DNA of 64,000 bases from Bacteroidales bacterium. Lineage in GTDB: Bacteria; Bacteroidota; Bacteroidia; Bacteroidales; F082. Below the pieces are notes generated by a model, which had not been told where the DNA came from, made no database searches, and saw only the letters and a program-made list of their open reading frames with translations. The stretch spans positions 1 through 64,000 of the forward strand of contig JANJXG010000123.1 in NCBI GenBank assembly GCA_024709145.1. The letters are read 5' to 3'. Positions 45,754-54,570 of the stretch are shown piece after piece (within the stretch, counting starts at the first letter, position 1; each line of letters opens with the position of its first letter). The position numbers and the translations under genes are program-made.

Positions 45754-45958
45754 AAAAATGATGTTAAGTTTTCTTGCCCGGCAGAATTGCTGCCAAAGGC
45801 TTGATAAGTGATTAATTTGAAGCCTCAAAGTTAAGACAGTTTGATGAAACGGGCATCAGTCTCTGACAAAAATGAACAATCAGGCTAAATGGCAACAGAA
45901 GCAACCGCAACCAGCGGCAACAAAAAAAATGCGACCTTTGCAGTTCAAACTTCAGAAC

Positions 45959-47032
45959 ATGGAAATAGCTTCATTGGTTTCAGGCGGTGTCGACAGTTCT
46001 GTTACAATTCCTTTACTCAAGGAACAGGGTTATGATCCGGTGATTTTTTACATCAAAATAGGCATGGAAGACGTACCGGGTTTTATCGATTGTCCATCGG
46101 AAGAAGACATCGAAATCACCTCCTATATTGCGCACAAATACGATTGCCACATGGTGATTGTTGATCTGCAAAAAGAATATTGGGAAAGTGTAGTGGCCTA
46201 TACCATCGATGCCGTTAAAAAAGGACTTACACCCAATCCTGATGTGATGTGTAACCGCCTGATCAAGTTTGGAGCCTTCGAAGAGCGTTTTGGCAATCAA
46301 TTTGATAAAATTACTACCGGACATTATGCCAGGACAATCGAGAATGAGCAGGGTCATTTTCTTTCCACGGCTGCCGACCCGGTGAAAGACCAAACCTACT
46401 TTTTAGCACGTATCACCTATGCGCAGCTCTCGAAGCTGATGTTTCCGGTGGGTGGTCTGCTCAAACCTGAGGTGAGATCGCTGGCCGAAAAGATGAAATT
46501 ACCCAGTGCACACCGACCCGATAGTCAGGGAATTTGTTTTCTGGGAAAAGTTAATTACAACGACTTTATTCGTCGGTATGCAGGCGAAAAAGAAGGGAAA
46601 ATTATCGAGTTTGAAACGGGCAAAATTTTAGGAAAGCACAAAGGCTTTTGGTTTCACACCATCGGTCAGCGCAAAGGGCTTGGTTTAAGCGGAGGACCAT
46701 GGTTTGTGGTAAGAAAAGACATCGGTGAAAACCTGATTTACGTTTCAAATGGCTACGATCCCGTGGCACAATACCGTGAAATGATTCCACTTACCGATCT
46801 CCAGCTGCTTCATCCTGATTTCAGACTCAAAGATGGTATGGAACTGCGTTTTAAAATCCGACATCAACCCGATTTTAACGTTGGTAGGATCAGAATAACA
46901 GATCAAAAAGTGCTGATTCAATCAACCATTCCAGTGTCGGGTGTTGCTCCCGGTCAGTTTGGAGTGCTCTATCACGCCAGCGAACCTATTTGCCTGGGCA
47001 GTGGCGTTATTGATCAGGCAGACGAAGGCTGA
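45959..47032 (+). CDS. mnmA: tRNA-uridine 2-sulfurtransferase MnmA
   Basis: A PP-loop ATPase that thiolates U34 of some tRNAs. The start chosen is MEIASLVSGGVDSSV (357 residues); an earlier in-frame ATG at 45872 would add 29 residues unlike any MnmA. The PP-loop SGGVDSS is at 8-14. The catalytic cysteines are in NPDVMCNRLIKFG and SQGICFLG, and the tRNA-binding part ends with the beta-barrel domain (APGQFGVLYH). The sequence around 'FYIKIGMEDVPGF' differs from the enterobacterial form, as is usual in the Bacteroidota branch. Confidence 0.92.
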   Translation: MEIASLVSGGVDSSVTIPLLKEQGYDPVIFYIKIGMEDVPGFIDCPSEEDIEITSYIAHKYDCHMVIVDLQKEYWESVVAYTIDAVKKGLTPNPDVMCNRLIKFGAFEERFGNQFDKITTGHYARTIENEQGHFLSTAADPVKDQTYFLARITYAQLSKLMFPVGGLLKPEVRSLAEKMKLPSAHRPDSQGICFLGKVNYNDFIRRYAGEKEGKIIEFETGKILGKHKGFWFHTIGQRKGLGLSGGPWFVVRKDIGENLIYVSNGYDPVAQYREMIPLTDLQLLHPDFRLKDGMELRFKIRHQPDFNVGRIRITDQKVLIQSTIPVSGVAPGQFGVLYHASEPICLGSGVIDQADEG

Positions 47033-47056
47033 ACCCGATTATTTTTATCCTCACTT

Positions 47057-47089
47057 TTGAGAGTTTTGTCCGAAAAGCTGCTAACTTCG
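47057..47089 (+). promoter_or_regulatory. Candidate promoter of the M14 peptidase gene
   Basis: TTG at 47057-47059, 22 nt, then TAACTTCG at 47082-47089 (one change from TAnnTTTG). It lies 75 nt before the peptidase ATG. Confidence 0.3.
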
Positions 47090-47163
47090 CTTCTTTATCG
47101 GACTTGAAAATTGGAAAAGTCTGAAGCAGCCCGATTCAGCATGGTCGAACAAATAATCAGTTT

Positions 47164-48651
47164 ATGAAATCTTTCTGTTTGTCTTTACTTACCCTCCTGG
47201 GTTTGTTGGTTCTTTCAATGAATGCTTTGGCGCAACAGCCGTCGCCTCCCCTTACGGTGACAACTTATGACAGCCTGACTGCAATTGTCAACCGACTCGA
47301 TCAACAGTCGGAATACATTACGAATGAAGTGATTGGACAATCAGTCAATGGGAGAAACATTGTTGCAATGAAGTTTTCAGCCGGCAACTTCGGTATGGAT
47401 AACAACAAGCTGAAAGTCTTGATTTTTGCCCAGCAACACGGCAATGAACAAAGCGGAAAAGAAGGTGCATTGATGCTTGCCCACTGGCTCCTGATGAAAG
47501 AAAACACCTGGCTGCTTAACCACCTCGACCTGGCACTAATTCCGCAAGTTAACCCTGATGGTGCTGAAGCAAACAAACGCCGGAACGGAAATAATATGGA
47601 CCTCAACCGCAATCACCTGATCCTCACAGAGCCTGAAACACAGGCGCTTCATCATTTTTTCGATCAGCACCTTTTTGAAGTCACACTCGATGTGCATGAA
47701 TATGCTCCCTACGGCGATGATTGGAAGCAGTTTGGCTACCGTAAAAATACCGAAGTTGCCCTTGGCGGATGTACCAACCTTGGTGTTGACAAGCAACTCA
47801 GGTCACTTGCAAACCAGGAAGCGCTGCCTTTTATGATGGACTATATCCGCAGAGCCGGTTTTAGTTCGTTTGTATATTGTCCGGGCGGACCTCCGGAAAT
47901 TGACTACATCAGACACAGCACTTTCGATATCAACGATGGAAGACAAAGTTTCGGAATTCAGCAAACATTTTCATTTATTCAGGAAGGAATGAATGGCGAA
48001 GATCTGTTTGCCGATAACATTAGCCGTCGGGCAGCGGGCCAGATGACAGGAATGACGGCGCTGCTGCAGTTTGCAGCAGAAAACCGCAGTCTGATTAAAC
48101 AACAGGTAAATGATTCACGCAGAGCTATTTACGTTGATTCGCTTCAAACCAGAGTCTCCATACAGTCAATCCATCTGTCTGACGGTAGTATACTCGAATT
48201 GCCTTTGTGGTCCTATTTCACCGGAAAAGATACAGTGGTCAGAGTTCAGGATTATCGTCCGACAGTGGGCACTCTCACCGATGTTGAATGGCCAGAAGGT
48301 TATCTTATCCCATTGCAAAATACTGATCTGCTTGCCTGGACAGCGAGGCATGGAATGAAATCTGTAAGCTTGCCTGAAAACGGTGTGAAATTTGAGCGCT
48401 ACTTTATACATGCAATCGACAGCATTGATTTTGAACGGGATATTATCGTTGATCCAGTAACTGAAAAGTCGGAAACAAGCCTGGCGGACGATACTGAATA
48501 CCTGTTTTTCCCTACAGCTCAATTAAAAGGGCGGTTGCTCGTCATTGCCATGGAACCTAAATCGATGCTTGGACTGGTTACCTACGACCGGTATAAAAAT
48601 CATTTAAAAGAAAAGACCTATTTCCCTGTTATCAGAGTAGTAAAAAAATAA
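47164..48651 (+). CDS. Secreted M14-family zinc carboxypeptidase
   Basis: A 495-residue secreted peptidase. Signal peptide 1-23 (ending ALAQ). The M14 zinc motif H92-x2-E95 is in FAQQHGNEQSGKEG and the third ligand H178 in TLDVHEY. Substrate-site residues are in QVNPDGAEANKRRNGNNMDLNRN. Family M14 removes C-terminal residues from peptides; the exact specificity is not readable. The ~200-residue C-terminal part (from ~300) is a beta-rich extension, longer than in the classical pancreatic enzyme. The racemase/OSBS gene follows after 24 nt on the same strand, so the two are likely co-transcribed. Confidence 0.88.
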   Translation: MKSFCLSLLTLLGLLVLSMNALAQQPSPPLTVTTYDSLTAIVNRLDQQSEYITNEVIGQSVNGRNIVAMKFSAGNFGMDNNKLKVLIFAQQHGNEQSGKEGALMLAHWLLMKENTWLLNHLDLALIPQVNPDGAEANKRRNGNNMDLNRNHLILTEPETQALHHFFDQHLFEVTLDVHEYAPYGDDWKQFGYRKNTEVALGGCTNLGVDKQLRSLANQEALPFMMDYIRRAGFSSFVYCPGGPPEIDYIRHSTFDINDGRQSFGIQQTFSFIQEGMNGEDLFADNISRRAAGQMTGMTALLQFAAENRSLIKQQVNDSRRAIYVDSLQTRVSIQSIHLSDGSILELPLWSYFTGKDTVVRVQDYRPTVGTLTDVEWPEGYLIPLQNTDLLAWTARHGMKSVSLPENGVKFERYFIHAIDSIDFERDIIVDPVTEKSETSLADDTEYLFFPTAQLKGRLLVIAMEPKSMLGLVTYDRYKNHLKEKTYFPVIRVVKK

Positions 48652-48675
48652 TTCACACCAATTAAAACAGCCTTT

Positions 48676-49785
48676 ATGAAGATTGAAAACATCGAACTTT
48701 TCCACATCAGGATGGAACTCGTGAGTCCGTTTACCACTTCGATGGGAACGGAATACGACGAAGAACACATTATCGTGAGAGTTGGTGCGGAAGGGCTTAC
48801 CGGCTGGGGTGAATCGGTGGCTGAAGGCACACCTTTTTATTCCTATGAAACAGTGCAGACAGCCTGGCATATTTTAAAAGACTTTCTGATTCCCGACATC
48901 CTTGGAAAAGAACTCAGCAGCATCGGTGATGCTATTGGTGCCTGGGAAAGAGTGCGTGGTCACCGAATGGCAAAAGCTGGGCTTGAAGCTGCATTGTGGG
49001 ATCTTTTTGCCAAAGCACAGAACATTTCACTTTCCCAGCTCCTTGGTGGCAACCGCCAAAAAATTGATGTGGGCGTCAGCATCGGTATCCAGGAAAATGA
49101 AAGCCAGCTGCTCAGGAAAGTAGAAGGCTACCTGAAAGAAGGATACAAGCGGATTAAAATCAAAATCGCACCCGGTCACGACCTCATTTACGTGAATGCC
49201 TTGCGTCGGGAGTATCCCGATCTGCTGCTTCAGGTTGATGCCAACTCAGCCTACACCCTTGGGCACAGTGATGTTTTCACTCAAATGGATGAGGCTAACC
49301 TGCTCTTGATCGAGCAGCCCCTCGGTTATGAAGACATTTATGAGCATTCCAAGCTTCAAAAACTGCTCAAAACACCCATCTGTCTCGACGAAAGCATCCA
49401 CAGCCTCGACAATACACGCGCCGCCATTGAACTCAACAGTTGCCGGATCATCAACATCAAGCCAGGAAGAGTGGGTGGTTTCAGCGAATCAAAATTGATA
49501 CACGACTACTGTGCTTCACAAAACGTTGCCGTATGGCATGGCGGCATGCTTGAATCGGGAATTGGCAGAGCCGGCAATGTTGCCCTGGCTTCTCTTCCAA
49601 ACTTCAGCCTTCCGGGTGATATTTCCGCGAGCAAGCGCTACTATAAGCAGGACATTGTTTTACCCGAATTCACTGTCAACAGCGACGGAACCATGGATGT
49701 TCCTTCCGGACCCGGAATCGGCGTGGAGATCGATCAACAAGCACTTAAAAAGGTTACTGTCAGAAAAGAAATTTTCAAAGCCTGA
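48676..49785 (+). CDS. Enolase-superfamily N-acylamino acid racemase/OSBS (MenC-type)
   Basis: A 369-residue member of the muconate-lactonising subgroup of the enolase superfamily. Catalytic positions are visible: the KxK pair K161/K163 (RIKIKIAP), metal ligands D188 (QVDANS), E213 (LIEQPL) and D238 (CLDES), and the second base K262 (INIKPGRVGG). The C-terminal WHGGMLESGIGRAGNVALASLPNFSLPGD is characteristic of the NSAR/OSBS family, in which o-succinylbenzoate synthase (menaquinone synthesis) and N-succinylamino-acid racemase activities occur in close relatives. No other men gene is nearby and the gene follows a peptidase, so an amino-acid or dipeptide racemase role is at least as likely as MenC. 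Confidence 0.85.
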   Translation: MKIENIELFHIRMELVSPFTTSMGTEYDEEHIIVRVGAEGLTGWGESVAEGTPFYSYETVQTAWHILKDFLIPDILGKELSSIGDAIGAWERVRGHRMAKAGLEAALWDLFAKAQNISLSQLLGGNRQKIDVGVSIGIQENESQLLRKVEGYLKEGYKRIKIKIAPGHDLIYVNALRREYPDLLLQVDANSAYTLGHSDVFTQMDEANLLLIEQPLGYEDIYEHSKLQKLLKTPICLDESIHSLDNTRAAIELNSCRIINIKPGRVGGFSESKLIHDYCASQNVAVWHGGMLESGIGRAGNVALASLPNFSLPGDISASKRYYKQDIVLPEFTVNSDGTMDVPSGPGIGVEIDQQALKKVTVRKEIFKA

Positions 49786-49996
49786 GTTTTGCGAAAGTTG
49801 ATTTTTTCAGGGATCAAGCTCATTTCATTTCGATTATTCATTTCCAGCATCATAGCTTTTTAGATTCAATAAAACACACCAAGAATCTGAAGTATGTCAG
49901 CTGCTGAATCACTCTTAAAATTCAAGAAAAGTCGATAAAAGCGGGCTGTTTTTGGTAAAATCTTCGTAAATTGCCTGTTTTTAAGCCCAATTAAAT

Positions 49997-50785
49997 ATGA
50001 AACGTTTATACACCTCGTTTTTTATAGCCATGCTGCTGCTTTCGGGCTGTTCCAAAGTGGCCGATGAAAGTTATGAGGAGCTGATCCTCGGCACCTGGCT
50101 GAATACCCATGTAAATGAAACAGCTGTAGAAACAGATGCAGCTTACGTGATGGAATTTCGCGAAGGTGGTATCGAATTCTATTCAACCGGCTACCAGATC
50201 GATGAAAACAACCGCAAATGGATTGATGGCACCCAGTTTAGCTACAGTTTCAACAACAACCAGCTGGTTATTAGCGGAACCAACAGTTTCGATGCCTTTT
50301 TTGAAATGGTTTTTGTGCTGGAATATATCAGCAAGACAAAATACATTTATAAGGTTGGAAGTTTCAAAATCAATGGCATCGACTATCCCGACGAGAAAGT
50401 TTATACCTGTACCCGTGTTTCGAATGATTTGAAGTCCAGCATAACAGGCACCTGGTATGGGAAATCGACTGAGACCGGAAGTGCAGACACAGCTTTTCAT
50501 TATTGGCAGTATTTTGACAATGGCTCTTACGATTATTTTTACCGCAACGAAGAAGGCAATTGGATTAACAAACCCGACAATGAAGGAAAATACTACCTCT
50601 ATGGAAATCATTTGGCTACCAATTTTACCAACGACCTCATTTCAGGTGGAACAGGACTGGCATACGAATGCTGGGAAGTTAGCATCAACGGCAACACCAT
50701 GAACTGGACAGGACGTCGGTCGGGTGGCCGGATTGCCTCCTACAGCATGCAAAGAGTAAGTTCACCACCCATTTCAGGCCAGTAA
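49997..50785 (+). CDS. Lipoprotein with two lipocalin-like domains
   Basis: A 262-residue lipoprotein with a clear lipobox (LLLLSGC, acylated Cys near residue 18). The mature part looks like two tandem copies of one beta-barrel unit. The first begins ILGTWLNTHVNETAVETDAAYVMEFREGGIEFYSTG (~30-135). The second begins ITGTWYGKSTETGSADTAFHYWQYFDNGSYDYFY (~148-258). Each copy has the 'GTW' opening and ends near a 'sm.rV'-type strand, as in lipocalin-like DUFs of Bacteroidota. Ligand unknown. It is a single gene, convergent with the archaemetzincin. Confidence 0.78.
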   Translation: MKRLYTSFFIAMLLLSGCSKVADESYEELILGTWLNTHVNETAVETDAAYVMEFREGGIEFYSTGYQIDENNRKWIDGTQFSYSFNNNQLVISGTNSFDAFFEMVFVLEYISKTKYIYKVGSFKINGIDYPDEKVYTCTRVSNDLKSSITGTWYGKSTETGSADTAFHYWQYFDNGSYDYFYRNEEGNWINKPDNEGKYYLYGNHLATNFTNDLISGGTGLAYECWEVSINGNTMNWTGRRSGGRIASYSMQRVSSPPISGQ

Positions 50786-50850
50786 TATCCCGGAAGATCA
50801 AGCCGGATGTAATTCATTTCATGATCGGGTCAGATATTTAAATCAGCCAT

Positions 50851-51393
50851 TTAACTATCTCTTGCATTGCGAACAAGTAATAAACAAGAATCGCAAAAGT
50901 GCATGTTTTTTTGATCAATGTCTTCTACATAAGTGCTGGATTGCATCACACAACCGGGAGTGTGACAGTGGATTAGTCCATAGCAATGACCTAGTTCGTG
51001 GTTTACTTCTTTGATCAACCGGCTCAAAAATACTTTTTCGTCTCTGGCAAGACCATATCGTTCGTTTGACAATCGGTGAGCTGAAGCTATCGCCGATTTA
51101 CCGTTCAGGTAGGCCTGACCGTAAATGTATGTCAGAATAGGAATAAAAATATCTACACTGAAAAGCCCGATCAGTTTTCCCTGCTCAAAACCCGCTCTCT
51201 GATCCACAAAGGCAAGCAATTTATTTCCGTTGTATTGTTTGCGTGACGAATCAAAAAACTCACTCAGGTCAACATATTCTTTTCTAAAAGTGAAGACAGC
51301 ATCGAATTCTTTGCCTGCAACAGCACCCACTTCGCTGAGCAGATCGTTGTCGAAGTGGCCGAAGTTGAACAATGTAATTTTTTTTTGTGTCAT
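50851..51393 (-). CDS. Archaemetzincin-type zinc peptidase
   Basis: A 180-residue predicted metallopeptidase. The extended archaemetzincin motif is complete: HELGHCYGLIH at 132-142, then C143, C148, the Met-turn M150 (CVMQSS), and C167-x2-C170 (FCDSC). The extra cysteines bind a second zinc in known archaemetzincins. No signal peptide is seen, so it is cytoplasmic. Substrates of bacterial members are unknown. It starts 46 nt after the sigma-54 activator gene on the same strand, so it may belong to that transcript. Confidence 0.9.
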   Translation of the reverse strand: MTQKKITLFNFGHFDNDLLSEVGAVAGKEFDAVFTFRKEYVDLSEFFDSSRKQYNGNKLLAFVDQRAGFEQGKLIGLFSVDIFIPILTYIYGQAYLNGKSAIASAHRLSNERYGLARDEKVFLSRLIKEVNHELGHCYGLIHCHTPGCVMQSSTYVEDIDQKNMHFCDSCLLLVRNARDS

Positions 51394-51439
51394 GCTGTCG
51401 GGGGGAGCTGGCAGATCAGCGAATCCGGATTGGCAGGGG

Positions 51440-52774
51440 TCAGCCTTGCTTCAGGTCGTATTTTTTTATTTTGTTGTAGAGTGTAACCCTGTCAACCTGC
51501 AAGGCTTTAGCGGCTCGTGAAATGTTCCAGTCATACTTATTCAGGATGGAGAGCACGTGTTTTTTTTCGAGATCTTCCAGGCTTTCAGAAGAAATTGTGG
51601 CAATTTCTTTTTGCAGCGGAAGGTCTTTCACCCTGATTTCCTTTCCATTACCAACCACAATGGCCCTTTCGATCATATTTTCGAGCTCACGCACATTACC
51701 CGGATAGTCATACTCCTGCAATTTGAGAAGGGCAGCAGCTTCGATGCCGACCAGATTCCTGCTCATAGCCAGACAATATTTTTTGATAAAATGCTGAACC
51801 AGCTCCGGAATATCTTCCATCCGGTTTCTTAAGGGCGGGATGCGAATGTTAACCACATTTAGCCGGTAATAAAGGTCTTCCCTGAATCTTCCTTCCTCAA
51901 CAAGTTGTTTTAAATCGCGGTTGGTGGCACAAATCACCCTGAAATCAGAGCTGATCAGCTTGTTGCCTCCTACCCTGATGAAATTTTTTGTTTCAAGCAC
52001 GCGCAGCAATTCAATTTGCATCTTCATGGAGATGGTGGCAATCTCGTCCAGAAAAATTGTTCCGTTATCGGCCATTTCAAAACGGCCCTTTCTGTTGTAG
52101 ACAGCCCCTGTAAAAGCACCTTTTTCGTGTCCAAACAATTCACTTTCAAGCAAACTTTCACTCAAAGCACCGCAATGCACGCTCACGAGGGGGAAATAAC
52201 GGCGGGGTGAATTGGCATGAATGGCTTTGGCAAATAACTCCTTTCCCGTGCCGCTTTCACCCGTGATGATGACAGAGGCATTGGAAGCGGCTACCTGCTG
52301 CACCTCGTGGAGTACCTCGCGAATGGTTTCACTGTTTCCGATGATGTCTTCCACATGCTCAAGGCTAAGGTGCTGCCTAAGCTGTTCATTTTCCTGGCTC
52401 AGCATGATTTGCCTCGAAGCATTCCGGATGAGATGGGAAAGATCATCCGGGTCAAAAGGTTTGGTAACATAATCAAAAGCTCCGTCTTTAAGTGCCTGCA
52501 CCGCTGTGTCGACAGTAGCAAAAGCTGTCATGATGATCACGATGGTTTCTTTACGGATTGTTTTGATACGTTTCAATAACTCAAGGCCATCCATTCCGGG
52601 CATCTTGATGTCGGTGAGGATTATATCGAAATGATTGTTTTCGAGCATACTAAGGGCGGCACCTGCACTTTCGGCACAACCGGCCGCAAAACCATCTTCG
52701 ATAAACCAGTTATACAAAGAATCTCTTACCGATTCTTCATCATCCACGATGAGGAGTGAGATTTTTTTATTCAT
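51440..52774 (-). CDS. Sigma-54-dependent response regulator (NtrC family)
   Basis: A 444-residue bacterial enhancer-binding protein. Receiver (1-120; acceptor D55 in TDIKMPGMDG, Lys in VTKPF); AAA+ domain with Walker A GESGTGKE (172-179), the sigma-54-contacting GAFTGA loop (219-224) and Walker B GTIFLDEIA; C-terminal Fis-type helix-turn-helix (ISRAAKALQVDRVTLYNKIKKY). With an intact GAFTGA it should drive promoters of the -24/-12 class. Such a promoter and two palindromic sites lie ahead of the operon at 58.98-59.17 kb. It follows the heme-motif sensor kinase by 1 nt, so that kinase is its partner. Confidence 0.96.
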   Translation of the reverse strand: MNKKISLLIVDDEESVRDSLYNWFIEDGFAAGCAESAGAALSMLENNHFDIILTDIKMPGMDGLELLKRIKTIRKETIVIIMTAFATVDTAVQALKDGAFDYVTKPFDPDDLSHLIRNASRQIMLSQENEQLRQHLSLEHVEDIIGNSETIREVLHEVQQVAASNASVIITGESGTGKELFAKAIHANSPRRYFPLVSVHCGALSESLLESELFGHEKGAFTGAVYNRKGRFEMADNGTIFLDEIATISMKMQIELLRVLETKNFIRVGGNKLISSDFRVICATNRDLKQLVEEGRFREDLYYRLNVVNIRIPPLRNRMEDIPELVQHFIKKYCLAMSRNLVGIEAAALLKLQEYDYPGNVRELENMIERAIVVGNGKEIRVKDLPLQKEIATISSESLEDLEKKHVLSILNKYDWNISRAAKALQVDRVTLYNKIKKYDLKQG

Positions 52775-52775
52775 T

Positions 52776-54455
52776 TCAATCGTTTTTTGATTTGACGAGT
52801 GGTAAAGTCACTGAAAAAGTTGTGCCCATACCAGGTTCTGAAGTCACTTGTATTTTACCCTGATGACTGCTGATGATGCCATGGACAATGGGAAGTCCCA
52901 GACCAATACCACTGGCTTCGTGTTTAGTGGAAAAGAAAGGTTCAAAAATATTTGGTATGATTTCTTTGTTCATGCCCTGTCCGTTGTCAGTAATTTCAAA
53001 TACAATGTGTTTTTCATCAGGATTACTGGTTCGGATCACAATTTCGCCATCCGATTCAGGTGGAATGGCCTCGGAGGCATTGACAAGCATGGCCAGGCAG
53101 GCTTGTTTGATTTGATTGGGGCTGCAGCTGATTTGGTCGGTTCCGGCTTCGAAGCGGGTGTAGAAAGCGATGTTGGCAATTTTGAGTGGATGACGCATCA
53201 ACTCGGCAGTTGACATTAATATGGTGTGCAGGTGACAAGACTCATGATCGGATTGGTCTTTGCGCGAAAAATCGAGTAGTCCTTTCACAATATCGCCACA
53301 ACGTTTTGTTTCGCTTTCGATAAAACGCAGGTTCTTCAACATAGTATCCTTGCGTGAAGGGTCGAATTCGGCTGTTTGCAATTGTTTTTGAATCAGTTTG
53401 GCATAAACAAGAATTCCCGAGAGGGGGTTATTCAATTCATGCGCTACCGAAGCTGAAAGCTTTCCAAGTGATGCAATACGCTCTATTTGAATGAGTTCAT
53501 TTTGCACACTACTCAACTCCTCCGACTTTCGCTGTACTTTGTATTCAAGTTGTTTCGACCAGTTTTCGAGTTCTGTGTTGGCAGCCTGAAGCTTATCAAG
53601 CATTTCGTTGAATGCCTGTGACACCTGCCGCATATCATCCATCTGACCCGGATCGGTTTTTAGACGTGTATGCCTGTCGCCCGAGGTCACCGCTAAACTA
53701 GCCTCTACGAGCGCCGAAAATGGTTTCTGGATGTGCTTGCGTGTAAACAAGACGAGCAGGGAAGCGAGTAAAAGTGTAGCCACCATGGCAAGTAGAAAAT
53801 ACCGACCGGTGGTATGGCTAACTGCCTGATCATATTCACCTAACGGAAGTTTAATGATCAGTGATCCGAGCACCTCGTCATCCTTTCCATGTGCATGGCA
53901 CCGGGCGGTATAACAGCTGTTTTCGTTGAAAATCTGATTCCGGATCAACAAATACCGTTCACTGTTGTCGGTTCTGTACATGCTGCAGGCATTTTCCAGG
54001 CCGATAATTTTATAGCTTTTCCCCTTTCCGGGAAAGAGGTCGTTGATGGCTTTGTGGCATTGAATGCAGTCGGGCTGGTTGTAGTGTGTGGCATCGCTGG
54101 AATAGGAAGAATACACCAGGCTATCGAACTCGTTGTAAAGATTCACTTCATCGATGCCGCTGAGGGTATTGATGATATCGAGGGTGTTATAAAGTGCAGT
54201 TTTGTCGTTTTCGAGCATGGAATGATACAAAGCACCTTCCACAATTGAGGCCACATTATTGCCGTTCTGATAAATGATTGTTTTCAGGTAGCGATCGTTG
54301 ACCGATCGAAAAATGACGAAATAGGCAGCCAGCAGAAACATCGAAAGCAGGGCGATGATTAACACCACCCTGCTGTAAACCGACGAATAAAACTGCCGGA
54401 AGCGCTGTCTCACGCTTCGGGGTTTCGATGCTGGATTATGCCTTCCTTTTGCCAT
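52776..54455 (-). CDS. Sensor histidine kinase with periplasmic c-type heme motifs
   Basis: A 559-residue membrane sensor kinase. Membrane helices lie at ~29-49 and ~218-237, and between them is a ~165-residue periplasmic domain with the heme c motif CIQCH (130-134) and a second, wider motif CYTARCH (181-187, CX4CH). HAMP follows (~238-290), then a coiled coil, HisKA with H339 in VAHELNNPLSG, and HATPase_c (DNGQGMNKE, GIGLGLPIVHG). This design suggests redox, oxygen or NO sensing by covalently bound heme. It is translationally adjacent to the sigma-54 activator and 115 nt downstream of the membrane GcvH-like gene. Confidence 0.92.
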   Translation of the reverse strand: MAKGRHNPASKPRSVRQRFRQFYSSVYSRVVLIIALLSMFLLAAYFVIFRSVNDRYLKTIIYQNGNNVASIVEGALYHSMLENDKTALYNTLDIINTLSGIDEVNLYNEFDSLVYSSYSSDATHYNQPDCIQCHKAINDLFPGKGKSYKIIGLENACSMYRTDNSERYLLIRNQIFNENSCYTARCHAHGKDDEVLGSLIIKLPLGEYDQAVSHTTGRYFLLAMVATLLLASLLVLFTRKHIQKPFSALVEASLAVTSGDRHTRLKTDPGQMDDMRQVSQAFNEMLDKLQAANTELENWSKQLEYKVQRKSEELSSVQNELIQIERIASLGKLSASVAHELNNPLSGILVYAKLIQKQLQTAEFDPSRKDTMLKNLRFIESETKRCGDIVKGLLDFSRKDQSDHESCHLHTILMSTAELMRHPLKIANIAFYTRFEAGTDQISCSPNQIKQACLAMLVNASEAIPPESDGEIVIRTSNPDEKHIVFEITDNGQGMNKEIIPNIFEPFFSTKHEASGIGLGLPIVHGIISSHQGKIQVTSEPGMGTTFSVTLPLVKSKND

Positions 54456-54570
54456 AGAAACGATGTCTGCTCAAATATTTTATTTCGGCCGAAGATTTAA
54501 AGAGTCCAAAAAAACAGCTTTGATCAATCCGGCAAGAAGTCATGCAATTTCGGTTTTTTTTTGCTCAAAG

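Noticed and set aside
54456-54570. A GG-N10-GC match upstream of the sensor kinase gene as a second sigma-54 promoter
   Set aside because: Apart from GG and GC it matches the consensus poorly, and no palindromic site lies near it.
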